Shown here one piece after another: positions 1 through 11,654 of a stretch of 64,000 nucleotides of DNA. Under the pieces are notes generated by a model. The model was not told where the DNA came from, did not search any database, and was given only the letters and a program-made list of their open reading frames with translations. A program made the translations under genes and the position numbers. This DNA comes from an uncultured Pelagibacteraceae bacterium. GTDB lineage: Bacteria; Pseudomonadota; Alphaproteobacteria; Pelagibacterales; Pelagibacteraceae. The stretch is taken from NCBI GenBank assembly GCA_902626645.1, contig CACOGC010000005.1, forward strand, positions 1-64,000, written 5' to 3'. Numbering within the stretch: the first letter of the stretch is position 1; every line of letters begins with the position of its first letter.

Positions 1-454
1 TATTAATTAAATCATTTAAATTAGTAGTTGGATAGTTGCTAATTATAGGGTTTTTTATCAAATTAATTCCAATTCCAAGTATTAAAAATTTTTGATTTTG
101 TTTATTTATTATCTCTTGGAGAATTCCACAAATTTTTTTTCCCTTAATTAATAAATCATTTGGTCTTTTATATAAAATCCTCTTTTTGTAATATTTCGAA
201 ATTAGTTTTTTTACTAATATACAATTTAATTTTGTTATTTGAGTTATTGTTAAATCCATATTTTCTAAATTATAAAAAAAACTTACAAATAAATTTCCTT
301 TAAATGAAATCCATTTTCTTCCGTACTGCCCACGTCCATTACTTTGGCTCTCAGCAATTATCATTCCACACTTTAAATTAGAATTTTTAACCATTCTTAT
401 GGCTGTATCATTCGTGCTTCTTAATTTTTTAAATCTTAAAATTCTGAATTTCAT
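1..454 (-). CDS. birA: Biotin--[acetyl-CoA-carboxylase] ligase, 3' part cut off by window edge
   Basis: Ligates biotin to the biotin carrier protein through biotinyl-AMP. About 151 codons are visible, reading leftward from ATG at 454; the C-terminus lies outside the window. The nucleotide-binding motif appears as GRGQYGRKW (family form GRGRxGRxW), followed by KGNLFVSFF. Further on there is KRPNDLLIKGKKICGILQE, which matches the family's KWPNDL...KKxxGILxE. The N-terminus goes straight into the catalytic domain with no helix-turn-helix, so this is a ligase only and not an E. coli-type repressor. The start codon shares a base with the nuoN stop (TAATG), so it is translationally coupled to the end of the nuo operon. 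Confidence 0.9.
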   Translation of the reverse strand, partial: MKFRILRFKKLRSTNDTAIRMVKNSNLKCGMIIAESQSNGRGQYGRKWISFKGNLFVSFFYNLENMDLTITQITKLNCILVKKLISKYYKKRILYKRPNDLLIKGKKICGILQEIINKQNQKFLILGIGINLIKNPIISNYPTTNLNDLIN

Positions 455-1872
455 TAAATTATGTTAATTCTGGAAACTACCTCTATTAATTGACTTGGAA
501 ATATGAAGTATATCAGAATTAACAATGTAGATGCTGTTAAAGAAAATTTTAGCCAAAAACCATGGTCGGTATCATATTTTTCTTTTTGCTCATCAAAATA
601 CATAATTTTAATTAATCTTAAGTAATAAAAAGCTGCAACGACTGTTGATAATAAACCTACGATTGCTAAAAAATACATTGATTGTTCAATGACTGCTTTA
701 AAAATATAAAACTTAGCAAAAAAACCAGCTAAAGGTGGAATCCCAGCTAATGAGAAAAGAATTATAAGTAATGATAACGCTAGCATTGGATGATTTTTGG
801 ACAAACCTGACAAATCATCTATTTTTTCATAATAGTTATTATCTCGTTTCAACATTAACAAGCATGAAAATAATCCTAAGTTCATGAGTATATATATAGT
901 TATATAAATTACTGAACTTTGAATGCCATCATTAGTGCCTGATGCTACGCCGGCTAGTGCGTAACCAACATGGCCTATGGAGCTATAAGCAACAAGTCTT
1001 TTCAAATTTGTTTGTCCTATAGCTGCTATGGCACCAAATAGCATTGATGCGATCGATAAAAAAATTAAAATCATTTGCCACTGATCAATCAGATTTAAAA
1101 ATGGAACATATAAAAATCTTATAAATACTGTCAATGCTGCTATTTTTGGAACCATTGTAAAAAATAATGTCACCGAAGTTGGTGAACCTTCATAAACATC
1201 TGGAGCCCACATATGAAAAGGAACAGCAGAAATCTTAAAAGCCAGTCCCACTAAAATAAATACGATACCAAATGTCAAAGCATACTCGTTTGAATTTAAT
1301 TGATCAGCTATTACATTAAAATTGGTGGAGCCAGTAAATCCATATATTAAAGAGCAACCATATAGCAACAAACCAGAGGATAAGGCACTTAAAACAAAAT
1401 ATTTAAGTCCCGCTTCAGAAGAATTGATTTGATCTCTATTAAACGTAGCTAAAACATATAATGCCAACGACTGAAGCTCAAGACCCATGTAAAATACAAT
1501 TAAGTCATTAGAACTAATCATAACCATCATTCCTAATACAGAACTTAAAATTAATATTGGATACTCAATCTTAAAAATTTGAAAAGTTTTAAGATAATTT
1601 GAAGAAATGATTAAGACTAAGAATGCAGCTAATAAAGTTATTATCTTCATTAATGATGATAGATAATCGATGACAATACTATTATTAAATAATTTTGTTT
1701 CGTTAATGCCAATTGTTTCATTAAAAGTAATAACAGCGGTTACAATCAAAACAGCTAAGGAAAGACTCTGCACAAGTCTTGAGCTATTTTTTTTAAAAAC
1801 ACCTAATATTAATAAAAACATTATCGATAATGATAAAAATATTTCAGGTAATACTAATTGTAAATTTTCCAT
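454..1872 (-). CDS. nuoN: NADH-quinone oxidoreductase subunit N
   Basis: Membrane-arm, antiporter-like subunit of complex I involved in proton translocation. The 472-residue protein is almost entirely hydrophobic, with about 14 membrane segments. It has the typical core with FKISAVPFHMWAPDVYEGSPT near residues 215-235, where Lys and the conserved acidic region lie. Length is normal for NuoN. It is the last nuo gene; its ATG overlaps the nuoM stop as TAATG and its own stop overlaps the birA start. Confidence 0.97.
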   Translation of the reverse strand: MENLQLVLPEIFLSLSIMFLLILGVFKKNSSRLVQSLSLAVLIVTAVITFNETIGINETKLFNNSIVIDYLSSLMKIITLLAAFLVLIISSNYLKTFQIFKIEYPILILSSVLGMMVMISSNDLIVFYMGLELQSLALYVLATFNRDQINSSEAGLKYFVLSALSSGLLLYGCSLIYGFTGSTNFNVIADQLNSNEYALTFGIVFILVGLAFKISAVPFHMWAPDVYEGSPTSVTLFFTMVPKIAALTVFIRFLYVPFLNLIDQWQMILIFLSIASMLFGAIAAIGQTNLKRLVAYSSIGHVGYALAGVASGTNDGIQSSVIYITIYILMNLGLFSCLLMLKRDNNYYEKIDDLSGLSKNHPMLALSLLIILFSLAGIPPLAGFFAKFYIFKAVIEQSMYFLAIVGLLSTVVAAFYYLRLIKIMYFDEQKEKYDTDHGFWLKFSLTASTLLILIYFIFPSQLIEVVSRINII

Positions 1873-3356
1873 TATGTTTTACTTGCTAATTTAAAATTAT
1901 ATTGATCAATTAAATCTGAGATAGATACCTCAATAGTATTAATAAGAGGATCTGGATAAAATCCAAAAAATAGAGTTGGCACAGCTAAACAAGATAAAAT
2001 AAATAACTCAGATCTATTTAAATCAAACATCTGTTTTAAATCTGTATTTATTAATTTTCCAAAAACTACTCTTTTGTATAACCAAAGCATATATGCAGCA
2101 CCAATAATTACCCCTAAGCTAGCAATCACAGCTACTAAAAAATTATCCTTAAATGCGCCCATCAAAATTAAAAATTCACCAACAAAACCACTTGTTCCGG
2201 GTAATCCTAGAGCTGCTAATGTAAATAACATAAATAAAATAGAATATTTTGGAATAATACTCACGATTCCACCATAGCTATTTATAAGTCTTGAATGCAT
2301 TCTGTCATAAACAACACCTACACATAAAAAAAGTGCTGCAGAAACTAGTCCATGACTGATCATCTGAATAATACTTCCCTCAATACCTTGTTGCTGAATA
2401 GTAAAAATTCCTAAAGTAACATAACCCATATGTGCAACTGATGAATAAGCAATTAGCTTTTTCATATCTTCCTGCATTAAAGCTATGAGAGAAGTAAAAA
2501 TTATCGCAATCACACTGAGTGTATAAACTAGTGGAGTGAAGATTTCTGATGCCACAGGAAATAATCCAAGAGAAAATCTAATAAAACCATAACCTGCCAT
2601 TTTTAATAATATAGCTGCTAATAAAACAGATCCTGCTGTTGGTGCTTCAACATGAGCATCTGGTAACCATGTATGAACTGGCCACATAGGAGTTTTAACT
2701 GCAAAAGAACTAAAAAAAGCTAACCATAAAAGATTTTGGTACTTTATATCAATTCCAGAATTATAAAGTTCAACTACATCAGTAGTTCCATTCAACCAAT
2801 ATATTGTAATTATGGCTACCAACATTAGGACTGAACCAAGTAAGGTGTACAAAAAAAATTTAAACGCTGAATAAACTCTTCTGGCACCACCCCAGATACC
2901 AATAATCAAAAACATGGGAATTAAGCCTGCCTCAAAAAATAAATAAAAAATAACAAGGTCTAAAGAGCAGAATACACCGATCATAAAGGACTCCATGATA
3001 AGTACAGCTATCAAAAATTCACTTAGTCTATCTTTTATTGAATTATTCACAGATACAATGCAAAGGGGTGTTATAAATGTAGTAAGTAAAATAAACAAAA
3101 TTGAAATACCATCAACACCTACCTTGTAATTTATTAAATCTTTAATCCAAATTCTTTCCTCAACAAATTGAAAGTCAGAAGTTGTTGGATCAAATAATAT
3201 CCATAGATAAACTGATAAAAAAAAATTTACTGCTGAAGTAAATAAAGCAACATATTTTCCAGTAAAATTATTTTTTTTATCACTTTTGGTAAAAAATAAG
3301 AATAAAGCTCCAATTGATGGTAATAAAATCAAAGAGGAAAGAATAGGAAAGTTCAT
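1872..3356 (-). CDS. nuoM: NADH-quinone oxidoreductase subunit M
   Basis: Second antiporter-like membrane subunit of complex I, 494 residues and about 14 membrane segments. The proton-channel motif WPVHTWLPDAHVEAPTAGSV around residues 225-245 is the NuoM/ND4 signature. MKKLIAYSSVAHMGYVTLG follows near residue 310. It lies between nuoL and nuoN with one-base TAATG overlaps on both sides, so the three large membrane subunits are translationally coupled and probably made in equal amounts. Confidence 0.97.
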   Translation of the reverse strand: MNFPILSSLILLPSIGALFLFFTKSDKKNNFTGKYVALFTSAVNFFLSVYLWILFDPTTSDFQFVEERIWIKDLINYKVGVDGISILFILLTTFITPLCIVSVNNSIKDRLSEFLIAVLIMESFMIGVFCSLDLVIFYLFFEAGLIPMFLIIGIWGGARRVYSAFKFFLYTLLGSVLMLVAIITIYWLNGTTDVVELYNSGIDIKYQNLLWLAFFSSFAVKTPMWPVHTWLPDAHVEAPTAGSVLLAAILLKMAGYGFIRFSLGLFPVASEIFTPLVYTLSVIAIIFTSLIALMQEDMKKLIAYSSVAHMGYVTLGIFTIQQQGIEGSIIQMISHGLVSAALFLCVGVVYDRMHSRLINSYGGIVSIIPKYSILFMLFTLAALGLPGTSGFVGEFLILMGAFKDNFLVAVIASLGVIIGAAYMLWLYKRVVFGKLINTDLKQMFDLNRSELFILSCLAVPTLFFGFYPDPLINTIEVSISDLIDQYNFKLASKT

Positions 3357-5269
3357 TATTTTACAATTAAGAATGTTAATAAAGCAGAAAAACCAAGTAA
3401 CATTACAAAAGCATATTGGTATATGTATCCACTTTGAAATTTATTAGCTTTTACTGAAAATTTTTTAATCATCGACGAAATACCGTCTGGACCAAAACCA
3501 TCGATAATTTTCAAATCAAAGAACTTCCATAAAAATAAACCTAATTTTTTTGATGGTTTAACAAATAAAACATCATAAAGTTCATCAAAATACCACTTAT
3601 TTAATAAAAACTGATAAAGCGGTTTGTTTATACTAGCTAATCGTTCAGGTAAATTTCTATTTTTAACGAATAAATAATATGCTAGTGGAATAGACAATAT
3701 AACCAAAGTTGGAGTAAGTAACAAAAACCATAGTGGTGGGTGATCGGTGCTTAATGGTTTTAGAAAAAATATTGAGTCACGCCAAAAATTATTTAGACCT
3801 TCATAACCGATAAATAATTCTTTAAATAAAAATCCTGCAAATATTGCACCGATTGATAATAAAACTAGAGGTATCAACATCACGATAGGAGACTCGTGCG
3901 TCTCCGCTATCTTTATCTCTTTATTATTATACTCACCATGAAAGGTTTTAAAAATTAATCTCCAAGAATAAATTGATGTAAGAAATGCTGTAAAAATACC
4001 TATACCAGCAGCATAATAACCTGTTGTATTTCCTCTCAAATAAGCAAATTCAATTATTGCATCTTTAGAATAAAAACCTGACAAAAATGGAAACCCCGTT
4101 AAAGCTAGTGTTCCTATAATCATTAGTGAATAAGTGTATGGAAGTTTTTTCCACACGCCACCCATATTATTTATATTTTGTTCGTCTTTAAAAGCATGAA
4201 TAACTGAACCAGATCCTAAAAATAAAAGAGCTTTAAAAAACGCGTGAGTAAATAAATGAAACATTGCAACATTATATGCTCCCACGCCAGTAGCAAAAAA
4301 CATGTAACCTAATTGGCTACAAGTAGAATACGCAATTATTTTTTTAATATCATTTTGTACTAGAGCTACTGTTGCAGCAAAGAATGCAGTACTCATACCA
4401 ATGATCGTAACAATATTTAAAGCTAGATCAGAGTATTCATAAATAGGTGAACACCTTACAACTAGAAAAACTCCTGCTGTTACCATTGTGGCGGCATGAA
4501 TTAAAGCAGAAACAGGTGTTGGTCCTTCCATAGCGTCAGGTAACCAGGTATGAAGTAAAATTTGTGCTGATTTACCCATAGCACCAATGAACAAAAGTAA
4601 GCAAATCAAATCTACAGCATTAAATGTGATACCTAAAAATACCAAATCTTTATCTATAATGTTTGGAATTTTAGTAAAAACCTCAGAATAATTTACTGTT
4701 CCAAATAAATAGAAAATTAAAAATATTCCTAGAGCAAACCCGAAATCGCCCACTCTATTCACTACAAAAGCTTTAATTGCAGCTTTGTTAGCTGACTCTT
4801 TTTTAAACCAAAATCCTATTAAAAAATACGAACATAAGCCTACACCTTCCCAACCAAAAAATAATTGAATGAAATTATCTGCAGTAACTAACATCAGCAT
4901 TGCAAATGTAAATAAGGATAAGTAAGCCATAAATCTTGGTTTGTGCGGGTCGTGAGACATATAACCGATTGAATAAATATGAACTAAGGCAGAAACTGAT
5001 GTAACAACAACTAACATCACAGCAGATAATGTGTCAATCTTCATTGACCAATTTACTTCAAGCGATCCAGAGCTAATCCATGTCGCAATTATTATGTTCT
5101 CTTGATATTGATTAACAACAACCTCATACAAAACAAGGACAGAAAAAATTGCTGAAATAGATACCAACAGGCTAGTAATAATTTCTGAGCTTCTATCTCC
5201 TATTAATTTTCCAAAAAATCCTGAAATTATTGAAGCAACTAATGGTAATGCTATAATCGAAATTTCCAT
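3356..5269 (-). CDS. nuoL: NADH-quinone oxidoreductase subunit L
   Basis: Distal antiporter-like subunit of complex I, 637 residues. FFGWEGVGLCSYFLIGFW near residue 140 and LHTWLPDAMEGPTPVSALIH near residue 240 are the NuoL/ND5 signatures. KKIIAYSTCSQLGYMF follows in the second half of the antiporter fold. The long C-terminal stretch after residue 490 corresponds to the lateral helix and last membrane segment. It starts one base after the nuoK stop and overlaps nuoM by TAATG. Confidence 0.97.
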   Translation of the reverse strand: MEISIIALPLVASIISGFFGKLIGDRSSEIITSLLVSISAIFSVLVLYEVVVNQYQENIIIATWISSGSLEVNWSMKIDTLSAVMLVVVTSVSALVHIYSIGYMSHDPHKPRFMAYLSLFTFAMLMLVTADNFIQLFFGWEGVGLCSYFLIGFWFKKESANKAAIKAFVVNRVGDFGFALGIFLIFYLFGTVNYSEVFTKIPNIIDKDLVFLGITFNAVDLICLLLFIGAMGKSAQILLHTWLPDAMEGPTPVSALIHAATMVTAGVFLVVRCSPIYEYSDLALNIVTIIGMSTAFFAATVALVQNDIKKIIAYSTCSQLGYMFFATGVGAYNVAMFHLFTHAFFKALLFLGSGSVIHAFKDEQNINNMGGVWKKLPYTYSLMIIGTLALTGFPFLSGFYSKDAIIEFAYLRGNTTGYYAAGIGIFTAFLTSIYSWRLIFKTFHGEYNNKEIKIAETHESPIVMLIPLVLLSIGAIFAGFLFKELFIGYEGLNNFWRDSIFFLKPLSTDHPPLWFLLLTPTLVILSIPLAYYLFVKNRNLPERLASINKPLYQFLLNKWYFDELYDVLFVKPSKKLGLFLWKFFDLKIIDGFGPDGISSMIKKFSVKANKFQSGYIYQYAFVMLLGFSALLTFLIVK

Positions 5270-5270
5270 T

Positions 5271-5582
5271 TTAACCTTTTAGTTTATCTATCTCTTCTAC
5301 TCGAATAGTTCCAGAGTTTCTAAAATAAACAACTATGATCGCAAGACCAATTGCAGCCTCAGCTGCAGCAACAGTTAGTATAAAGAGGGTAAACACTTGA
5401 CCAGAAAGATCTCCTAAATAAATTGAAAAAGATACTAAATTAATATTTACAGCTAATAAGATAAGTTCAATACTCATCAAGATTACAATAATATTTTTTC
5501 TATTAAGAAATATACCAATTATTCCAATACTAAAAATAACAGCACCTAAAGTTAAATAATGACCTAAACCTATATCAATCAT
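5271..5582 (-). CDS. nuoK: NADH-quinone oxidoreductase subunit K
   Basis: Small membrane subunit of complex I, 103 residues with three membrane segments. The second segment carries a buried Glu in [15 protein letters not shown] and the third carries another in [13 protein letters not shown]. Both are hallmark proton-path residues of NuoK/ND4L. The start overlaps the end of nuoJ by eight bases and nuoL follows at once. Confidence 0.96.
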   Translation of the reverse strand: MIDIGLGHYLTLGAVIFSIGIIGIFLNRKNIIVILMSIELILLAVNINLVSFSIYLGDLSGQVFTLFILTVAAAEAAIGLAIIVVYFRNSGTIRVEEIDKLKG

Positions 5583-6207
5583 CTATTTTTACTCCTTTAT
5601 TAGACGCAACTTCAAGTACTTCAACACCTTCATTCCTTTCTCGAGATATTTGTTTTAAATAACTTTGTTTTTTAACACCCTCTCTTTGTCTAAAAGTAAG
5701 GACTATTGCACCTATCATAGCGATCAAAAGTATCATCCCACTAATTTGAAACACATGTATATAATCAGTGTATAAAACCTGACCTAACGAATGAGTGTTA
5801 CTAACCCCGTTTTCTAGTGATGATTTTGCAGAATCAAATAAATCAGGCTTATATTTCCATCCTCCTATTACAATAATCAATTCAAAAAAAATTATTACAC
5901 TGATTAATAATCCTATAGGAATATGTCTTGAGCTATCTTTTGAAACAAACCACTGGTTTTTTTGTTGAGCAACATTGAGCATCATTACAACAAACAAAAA
6001 TAACACTGCAACTGCCCCAACATAAACTATTAACATAATCATCCCTAAAAATTCAGCACCAATCATTATGAAGAGGCAAGATATACTTATAAAATCAAGA
6101 ATTAAAAAAAAAACTGAATGAACTGTGTTTTTAGAAACAGTTACCATTATGGCAGAAACAACTGCTATGACAGAAAAGACATAAAAAAATATTGCATGTG
6201 CAATCAT
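5575..6207 (-). CDS. nuoJ: NADH-quinone oxidoreductase subunit J
   Basis: Membrane subunit of complex I (ND6 homologue), 210 residues with about five membrane segments. [21 protein letters not shown] around residues 55-75 is the characteristic segment with the pi-bulge Tyr/Gly region. The tail after residue 175 is charged and soluble ([20 protein letters not shown]). It sits three bases after nuoI and overlaps nuoK. Confidence 0.95.
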   Translation of the reverse strand: MIAHAIFFYVFSVIAVVSAIMVTVSKNTVHSVFFLILDFISISCLFIMIGAEFLGMIMLIVYVGAVAVLFLFVVMMLNVAQQKNQWFVSKDSSRHIPIGLLISVIIFFELIIVIGGWKYKPDLFDSAKSSLENGVSNTHSLGQVLYTDYIHVFQISGMILLIAMIGAIVLTFRQREGVKKQSYLKQISRERNEGVEVLEVASNKGVKIDD

Positions 6208-6210
6208 AAA

Positions 6211-6696
6211 TTATCTGTATGGATTGTCTGACTTAATATTTGCCGCTAAAACATTTTCCCATCTATCTCCGTTATCTAGGAGTTTTTCTTTTGTATAATA
6301 AAGTTCTTCACGAGTTTCAGTTGAAAATTCAAAATTTGGTCCTTGGACAATTGCATCTACAGGACAAGACTCTTCACATAATCCACAATAAATGCATTTC
6401 ATCATATCAATATCATAGCGAGTAGTTTTTCTACTTCCATCGGCTCTTTGTGAAGACTCAATTGTAATTGCTTGTGCAGGGCATACAGCTTCGCATAATT
6501 TACAAGCTATACATCTTTCTTCTCCATTGGGATATCTTCTTAATGCATGTTCACCTCTATATCTTGGACTAATTCTGCCTTTTTCAAATGGATAATTAAT
6601 TGTTTTTTTTGATTTAAAAAGCTCTTTAACAGCAATAAAAAGTCCACTGATAAAATCAGTCATAAATATTGTTTTAAAAAACCTAGATAATTTCAT
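6211..6696 (-). CDS. nuoI: NADH-quinone oxidoreductase subunit I (two 4Fe-4S clusters)
   Basis: Peripheral-arm ferredoxin-like subunit carrying clusters N6a and N6b on the path to quinone. Two full binding motifs are visible: [12 protein letters not shown] near residue 61 and [12 protein letters not shown] near residue 100. Each is CxxCxxCxxxCP. The 161 residues match the alphaproteobacterial length. It starts on the base right after the nuoH stop, so the two are coupled. Confidence 0.97.
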   Translation of the reverse strand: MKLSRFFKTIFMTDFISGLFIAVKELFKSKKTINYPFEKGRISPRYRGEHALRRYPNGEERCIACKLCEAVCPAQAITIESSQRADGSRKTTRYDIDMMKCIYCGLCEESCPVDAIVQGPNFEFSTETREELYYTKEKLLDNGDRWENVLAANIKSDNPYR

Positions 6697-7695
6697 TTAA
6701 ATTGTGGGTAAAAGATTAAAATAAAAAAGATAACTTGCTGTTAAAACAACATAAGTTAAAGATAATGGTAAAAATATTTTCCAACCTAGTCTCATTAGTT
6801 GATCATATCTATATCTTGGAACAATTGCTTTGACCAACGCAAAAAGGATAAATAAAAATAAAATTTTAAAAATTAACCAAAGAGCACCAGGTATTAGATT
6901 AAAAGGATAAATATCAATTGGAGTTAACCAACCTCCTAAAAATAAAATTGATCCAAGTGCACACATTAACAAAATATTTGCATATTCTCCTAACCAAAAC
7001 ATTGCATACATCATTCCAGAATATTCTGTTTGATAACCTGCAACTAATTCAGCCTCTGCTTCTGGTAAATCAAAAGGAGGTCTATTCGTTTCAGCTAAAG
7101 CAGATATAAAAAAAATTACAAACATTGGAAATAATGGTATTACAAACCAAATTTCTTTTTGAGCAATCACAATATCATTCAAGTTAAGAGATCCAACGCA
7201 TAGTAAGACATTAATTATAATGATACCAATCGATACTTCATAAGATACCATTTGTGCAGCAGATCTAATTGCTCCTAAAAAAGGATATTTTGAATTCGAT
7301 GCCCATCCACCCATTATTATCCCATACACACCCAATGATGAGACAGCAAAAATATATAAAATTCCAACATTTATATCTGCTAATACTTGTTCAAGTCCAA
7401 AAGGAATTACAGCCCATGCTATTAGAGCTAGAGTCATTGTTATTATTGGAGCAAGAATAAAAATTACTTTGTTTGAACTTGCAGGTATTATAATTTCCTT
7501 AAAAATATATTTTAGAGCGTCTGCAAGAGATTGTAATAAGCCAAATGGACCAACAACATTTGGACCTTGTCTTTTTTGAACAAAAGCCCAAACTCTTCTA
7601 TCTAACCATACAATCATAGCGACTGAAACTAAAACGGGCACTAATAAAAATAAAATTTTGTAACTTTCCTGAAAAATAATATTTAAGTATTCCAT
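6697..7695 (-). CDS. nuoH: NADH-quinone oxidoreductase subunit H
   Basis: Membrane subunit forming much of the quinone chamber, 332 residues and about eight membrane segments. [20 protein letters not shown] near residue 33 and [20 protein letters not shown] near residue 203 are the two most conserved NuoH/ND1 signatures; the acidic loop faces quinone. It lies three bases after nuoG. Confidence 0.97.
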   Translation of the reverse strand: MEYLNIIFQESYKILFLLVPVLVSVAMIVWLDRRVWAFVQKRQGPNVVGPFGLLQSLADALKYIFKEIIIPASSNKVIFILAPIITMTLALIAWAVIPFGLEQVLADINVGILYIFAVSSLGVYGIIMGGWASNSKYPFLGAIRSAAQMVSYEVSIGIIIINVLLCVGSLNLNDIVIAQKEIWFVIPLFPMFVIFFISALAETNRPPFDLPEAEAELVAGYQTEYSGMMYAMFWLGEYANILLMCALGSILFLGGWLTPIDIYPFNLIPGALWLIFKILFLFILFALVKAIVPRYRYDQLMRLGWKIFLPLSLTYVVLTASYLFYFNLLPTI

Positions 7696-7698
7696 AAA

Positions 7699-9732
7699 TT
7701 AACCTTCTGTCCCTGTTTTTTTTAAATCAATTTTTGCGTTATTACATTCAAACATAGTTTTTGATGAACGTGCAATTACATTAGAAAAATAGTAGTCTTT
7801 ATAATCAACTTGCAAAAATTCATCAGTAAAATCACTTTCGTTTAATTTATCATCTAATTCTGTAGTTTGCTGATCTTTATTCATCTTTAAATAGTTAAAC
7901 ATACTACTTTCGAGTTCTTCTTTATCATTAAAAAGTTTTCTATTATTCATAACCTCAGCGAGATCATTTATAATTTGCCAGTCTTCTTTTGCATCACCTG
8001 GGGGGTAAGATGCTTTATAAGCTTTTTGTAATTTACCTTCCAAGTTAGTGTAATGTCCAGATTGTTCAGTATAAGCAGCACCTGGTAAAATTATATCAGC
8101 AATTTCTGCACCTTTATCTCCATGACTTCCTTGATAGATAATAAATTCATCTTTCTTTTTAAAATCTAAATTATCTTGGCCAAGTAAAAAAATAATTTCA
8201 AATTTATTTTCATGAAGTTCGTCTAGAATTCTATTATTTTTATCAATGATACCTAAATCTAGATTTCCAACTGTAGCTGCATCCACTGACAATATGTTAA
8301 TTGGGTTCCAATCATCACTCAATTTATTATTCTTGGATAAAAATTTTTTGGATAAATTAAATAAATAACTCGCTGATTTAATTTTAAAAAAAGACTCTCC
8401 AAATACAAACATTGGTTTTTTTGACTCAATAATTTCTTTTGACAATTCACTATTATTTTCAAATATATCTTTGATAGTTTTTGCCTTCCCATTTAAACTT
8501 TGATATTTGTACGTTAGGTCTCCAAGATCGTTTAAAGAAATAATCTTGGTGTTATTACTTAAATATGCTTTTCGAATTCTCGCATTAATCATTGTTGCTT
8601 CAAATCTAGGATTTGTGCCTATCAACAAAATTAAATCTGCTTCTTCAATTCCGTTTATCGATGAATTGAATAAATAATTTTCTCTTTTAGAATTGTCGAT
8701 AAATCTTTTTGTAGATCTAAAATCATATTTTTTCGTATCAATTGTTCTTTCTAAAAATTCTTTGAAAATAAAACCTGTCTCCATGTTTGTAAGATCACCA
8801 ACAAATCCACAAATTTTATCCTTGTTTGTATTTTTTATTTTTGATTTGATGATTTTGTAAACCTCATCCCAAGAGGCTTTATCAAATTTTTTATTATATT
8901 TAATATACGGAGTATCTAATCTTTGATTTAATAATCCATCACAAGCATATCTTGTTTTATCTGAAATCCATTCTTCATTTATATCTTCATTTATAACAGG
9001 CAAAACTCTTTTTACTTCCCAATCATAGGTATCAACCCGAATGTTTGAACCAACCGCATCCATTACATCAATTGTCTCTGTTTTTTTTAGTTCCCATGGT
9101 CTTGCTTCAAAAACATAAGGCTTAGATGTTAAAGCTCCAACTGGACAAAGATCGATTACGTTTCCTGACAGTTCTGATTGAACTGACTGCTCTAAATATG
9201 TAGTAATTTGCATATCCTCACCTCTTCCAATTGCACCTAACTCAGGAACTCCAGCTATCTCAGTTGCAAATCTCACACACCTTGTACAATGAATACATCT
9301 TGTCATTTGAGTTTTTATTAGTGGACCCATATTTTTTTCAGGAACCCATCTTTTATTTTCTTTAAATCTTGACTTATCTATTCCATAAAACATCGATTGA
9401 TCTTGAAGATCACATTCCCCACCCTGGTCACAAACTGGGCAATCCAATGGATGATTAGCTAATAAAAACTCCATCACACCTTTTCTTGATTTCTCTATTT
9501 TTGGAGTGTTAGTTTTTATAACCATTCCATCTGCTGCGGGCATTGCACATGAGGCTATTGGTTTTGGAGATTTTTCCATTTCGACTAAACACATTCTACA
9601 GTTACCAGCTATTGATAATTTTTCGTGATAACAAAATCTCGGTATTTCTGCGCCTGCTTTTTCACAAGCCTGAAGAACAGTCAACCCTTCCTCAACCTCT
9701 ACATCAATATCGTTTACTTTTAATTTAAGCAT
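7699..9732 (-). CDS. nuoG: NADH-quinone oxidoreductase subunit G (Fe-S, molybdopterin-like fold)
   Basis: Largest peripheral-arm subunit, 677 residues. The N-terminal 2Fe-2S domain shows [20 protein letters not shown] (cysteines near 34, 45 and 48). Next come [19 protein letters not shown] (cluster N5 region) and [10 protein letters not shown] (4Fe-4S, residues about 145-154). The C-terminal molybdopterin-like domain binds no cofactor in this family. It is strongly AT-driven in composition (Lys, Asn and Ile rich) after residue 270. It overlaps the nuoF end by eight bases. Confidence 0.96.
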   Translation of the reverse strand: MLKLKVNDIDVEVEEGLTVLQACEKAGAEIPRFCYHEKLSIAGNCRMCLVEMEKSPKPIASCAMPAADGMVIKTNTPKIEKSRKGVMEFLLANHPLDCPVCDQGGECDLQDQSMFYGIDKSRFKENKRWVPEKNMGPLIKTQMTRCIHCTRCVRFATEIAGVPELGAIGRGEDMQITTYLEQSVQSELSGNVIDLCPVGALTSKPYVFEARPWELKKTETIDVMDAVGSNIRVDTYDWEVKRVLPVINEDINEEWISDKTRYACDGLLNQRLDTPYIKYNKKFDKASWDEVYKIIKSKIKNTNKDKICGFVGDLTNMETGFIFKEFLERTIDTKKYDFRSTKRFIDNSKRENYLFNSSINGIEEADLILLIGTNPRFEATMINARIRKAYLSNNTKIISLNDLGDLTYKYQSLNGKAKTIKDIFENNSELSKEIIESKKPMFVFGESFFKIKSASYLFNLSKKFLSKNNKLSDDWNPINILSVDAATVGNLDLGIIDKNNRILDELHENKFEIIFLLGQDNLDFKKKDEFIIYQGSHGDKGAEIADIILPGAAYTEQSGHYTNLEGKLQKAYKASYPPGDAKEDWQIINDLAEVMNNRKLFNDKEELESSMFNYLKMNKDQQTTELDDKLNESDFTDEFLQVDYKDYYFSNVIARSSKTMFECNNAKIDLKKTGTEG

Positions 9733-11053
9733 TTTTATCCAATAAATGTTGATCTACTAAATAAGGAATATTCTTTTTTTCTTTTATTATTGGATCAAAT
9801 TTATTCCTTTTTTTAATTTCATCTTTAAAATGTCTTAACAAACCTTGAACTGGCCAAGAGGAACCCTCACCAAATGCACAAATCGTATGACCTTCTATTT
9901 GCTTCGTAACATCACCTAACATGTCTATCTCATCTTTAGATGCTTCTCCTTTTGCCATTCTCTCAAGCATTCTCCACATCCAGCCTGAACCTTCTCTACA
10001 CGGTGTGCATTGGCCACAACTTTCATGTTTGTAAAATCTCGCAATTCTGGCCATACATTGTATGATGTCTTGATCTTTGTTAATCACAACTACACCAGCT
10101 GTTCCTAATCCACTTTTTTCAGCAACTAACGAATCAAAGTCCATATTCAAAGTTTCACATTTATCTTTTGGAATTAATGGCATTGACGATCCACCGGGTA
10201 TTACAGCTTGTAAATTATCCCAGCCACCTATGACACCACCAGCATGTACCTCGATTAGATCTTTTAATGGAATGTTCATCTCTTCTTCAACATTACAAGG
10301 ATTATTTACATTACCAGATATACAAAAAATTTTAGTTCCCGTGTTTTTTTCTCTTCCCAAAGATGCAAACCATTTACCACCTCTTCTTAATATTGTTGGT
10401 ACAACAGCTATAGTTTCCACATTATTAATTATTGTTGGGCAACCATAAAGGCCAATTAATGCTGGAAAAGGAGGCTTTAATCTTGGTTGACCTTTTTTTC
10501 CTTCGATACTCTCAAGTAATGCAGTTTCTTCTCCACAAATATAGGCTCCAGCTCCATAATGGATATAAATATCCAGATCCCAACCTGTACCTGCAGCGTT
10601 TTTACCTAATAGTTTTTTTTCGTAAGCTTCATCAATCGCTGCTTGTAGTTTTTGTCCATCTACAAAATATTCTCCTCTAATATAAATATAGCAAACATGT
10701 GCTTGAATTGCGTAAGATGCAATCAAACAACCTTCGATTAATTTATGAGGTTCAAATCTTAAAATATCTCTATCTTTACAAGTGCCTGGTTCGGACTCAT
10801 CTCCATTGATCACTAAATAATGGGGTCTAGAGCCAACCTCTTTAGGTGCAAAAGACCATTTTAAACCTGTTGGAAAACCTGCGCCACCTCTTCCTCTAAG
10901 TTGAGAATCTTTGATTTCATTTATAATCCAGTCTCTGCCCTTATCTGTTATTTCTTTAGTATTAACCCAATCGCCTCTTTTTTGAGATGAAGTTAGGTCA
11001 GGTCCCAAATCATTGTATAAGTTTTGAAAAATTCTGTCTTGATCCTTAAGCAT
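9725..11053 (-). CDS. nuoF: NADH-quinone oxidoreductase subunit F (NADH and FMN site)
   Basis: NADH-oxidising subunit, 442 residues. The FMN/NADH-binding glycine-rich loop [15 protein letters not shown] lies near residue 53, and [19 protein letters not shown] near residue 165. The N3 cluster is ligated by [15 protein letters not shown] near residue 345 plus the later Cys in HTICAFGEG. Reading frames overlap by eight bases at both ends, with nuoE upstream and nuoG downstream. Confidence 0.97.
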   Translation of the reverse strand: MLKDQDRIFQNLYNDLGPDLTSSQKRGDWVNTKEITDKGRDWIINEIKDSQLRGRGGAGFPTGLKWSFAPKEVGSRPHYLVINGDESEPGTCKDRDILRFEPHKLIEGCLIASYAIQAHVCYIYIRGEYFVDGQKLQAAIDEAYEKKLLGKNAAGTGWDLDIYIHYGAGAYICGEETALLESIEGKKGQPRLKPPFPALIGLYGCPTIINNVETIAVVPTILRRGGKWFASLGREKNTGTKIFCISGNVNNPCNVEEEMNIPLKDLIEVHAGGVIGGWDNLQAVIPGGSSMPLIPKDKCETLNMDFDSLVAEKSGLGTAGVVVINKDQDIIQCMARIARFYKHESCGQCTPCREGSGWMWRMLERMAKGEASKDEIDMLGDVTKQIEGHTICAFGEGSSWPVQGLLRHFKDEIKKRNKFDPIIKEKKNIPYLVDQHLLDKNA

Positions 11054-11654
11054 TTTTTAAATCCATTAATGTTTTTCTATTATTTTCTGGTTCATTATTT
11101 ATTCTTCCTCTGTAGGAGCCAGGTGTTGGCTTTTCTCCATTTAGAATTTTATCTAGAATTTTTAAAGTTTTTTCTTTATCAAGATCTTCATAATAGTCAT
11201 CATTAATTTGCATCATCGGTGCATTGACACATGCACCAAGGCACTCGACTTCCATCCATGAACAACTTTTATCATTTGAAAGGACTGACTCATCCTCTGA
11301 AATTTTTTCTTTACATGCCTCGACTAATTTGTTTGCACCTCTTATCATGCATGGGGTTGTGGTACACACTTGAACAAAATATTTACCTACTGGTGATAAA
11401 TTATACATGCTATAGAAAGTAGCAACTTCATATACTTTTATGTATGGCATATTTAAAAATTTTGCGATGTATTTCATTGCAGCTAAAGGTATCCAGTTAT
11501 CATTTTGTTTCTGAGCAATGTATAATAATGCCATCACAGCACTTTGTTGTTTACCTTCTGGATATTTGGCAACAATACTTTTTGCAGCCTCTAATGAAGA
11601 AAGGTTAAATTCAAAATTTTCAGGTTGGTTTTTTGCGGGTCTTCTTAAACTCAT
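11046..11654 (-). CDS. nuoE: NADH-quinone oxidoreductase subunit E (2Fe-2S)
   Basis: Thioredoxin-like 2Fe-2S subunit (cluster N1a), 202 residues. The four ligands appear as VCTTTPC near residue 98 and [10 protein letters not shown] near residue 138 (Cx4C and Cx3C). The C-terminal extension with TPGSYRGRI is common in alphaproteobacteria. It overlaps nuoD by four bases (ATGA) and nuoF by eight. Confidence 0.96.
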   Translation of the reverse strand: MSLRRPAKNQPENFEFNLSSLEAAKSIVAKYPEGKQQSAVMALLYIAQKQNDNWIPLAAMKYIAKFLNMPYIKVYEVATFYSMYNLSPVGKYFVQVCTTTPCMIRGANKLVEACKEKISEDESVLSNDKSCSWMEVECLGACVNAPMMQINDDYYEDLDKEKTLKILDKILNGEKPTPGSYRGRINNEPENNRKTLMDLKNA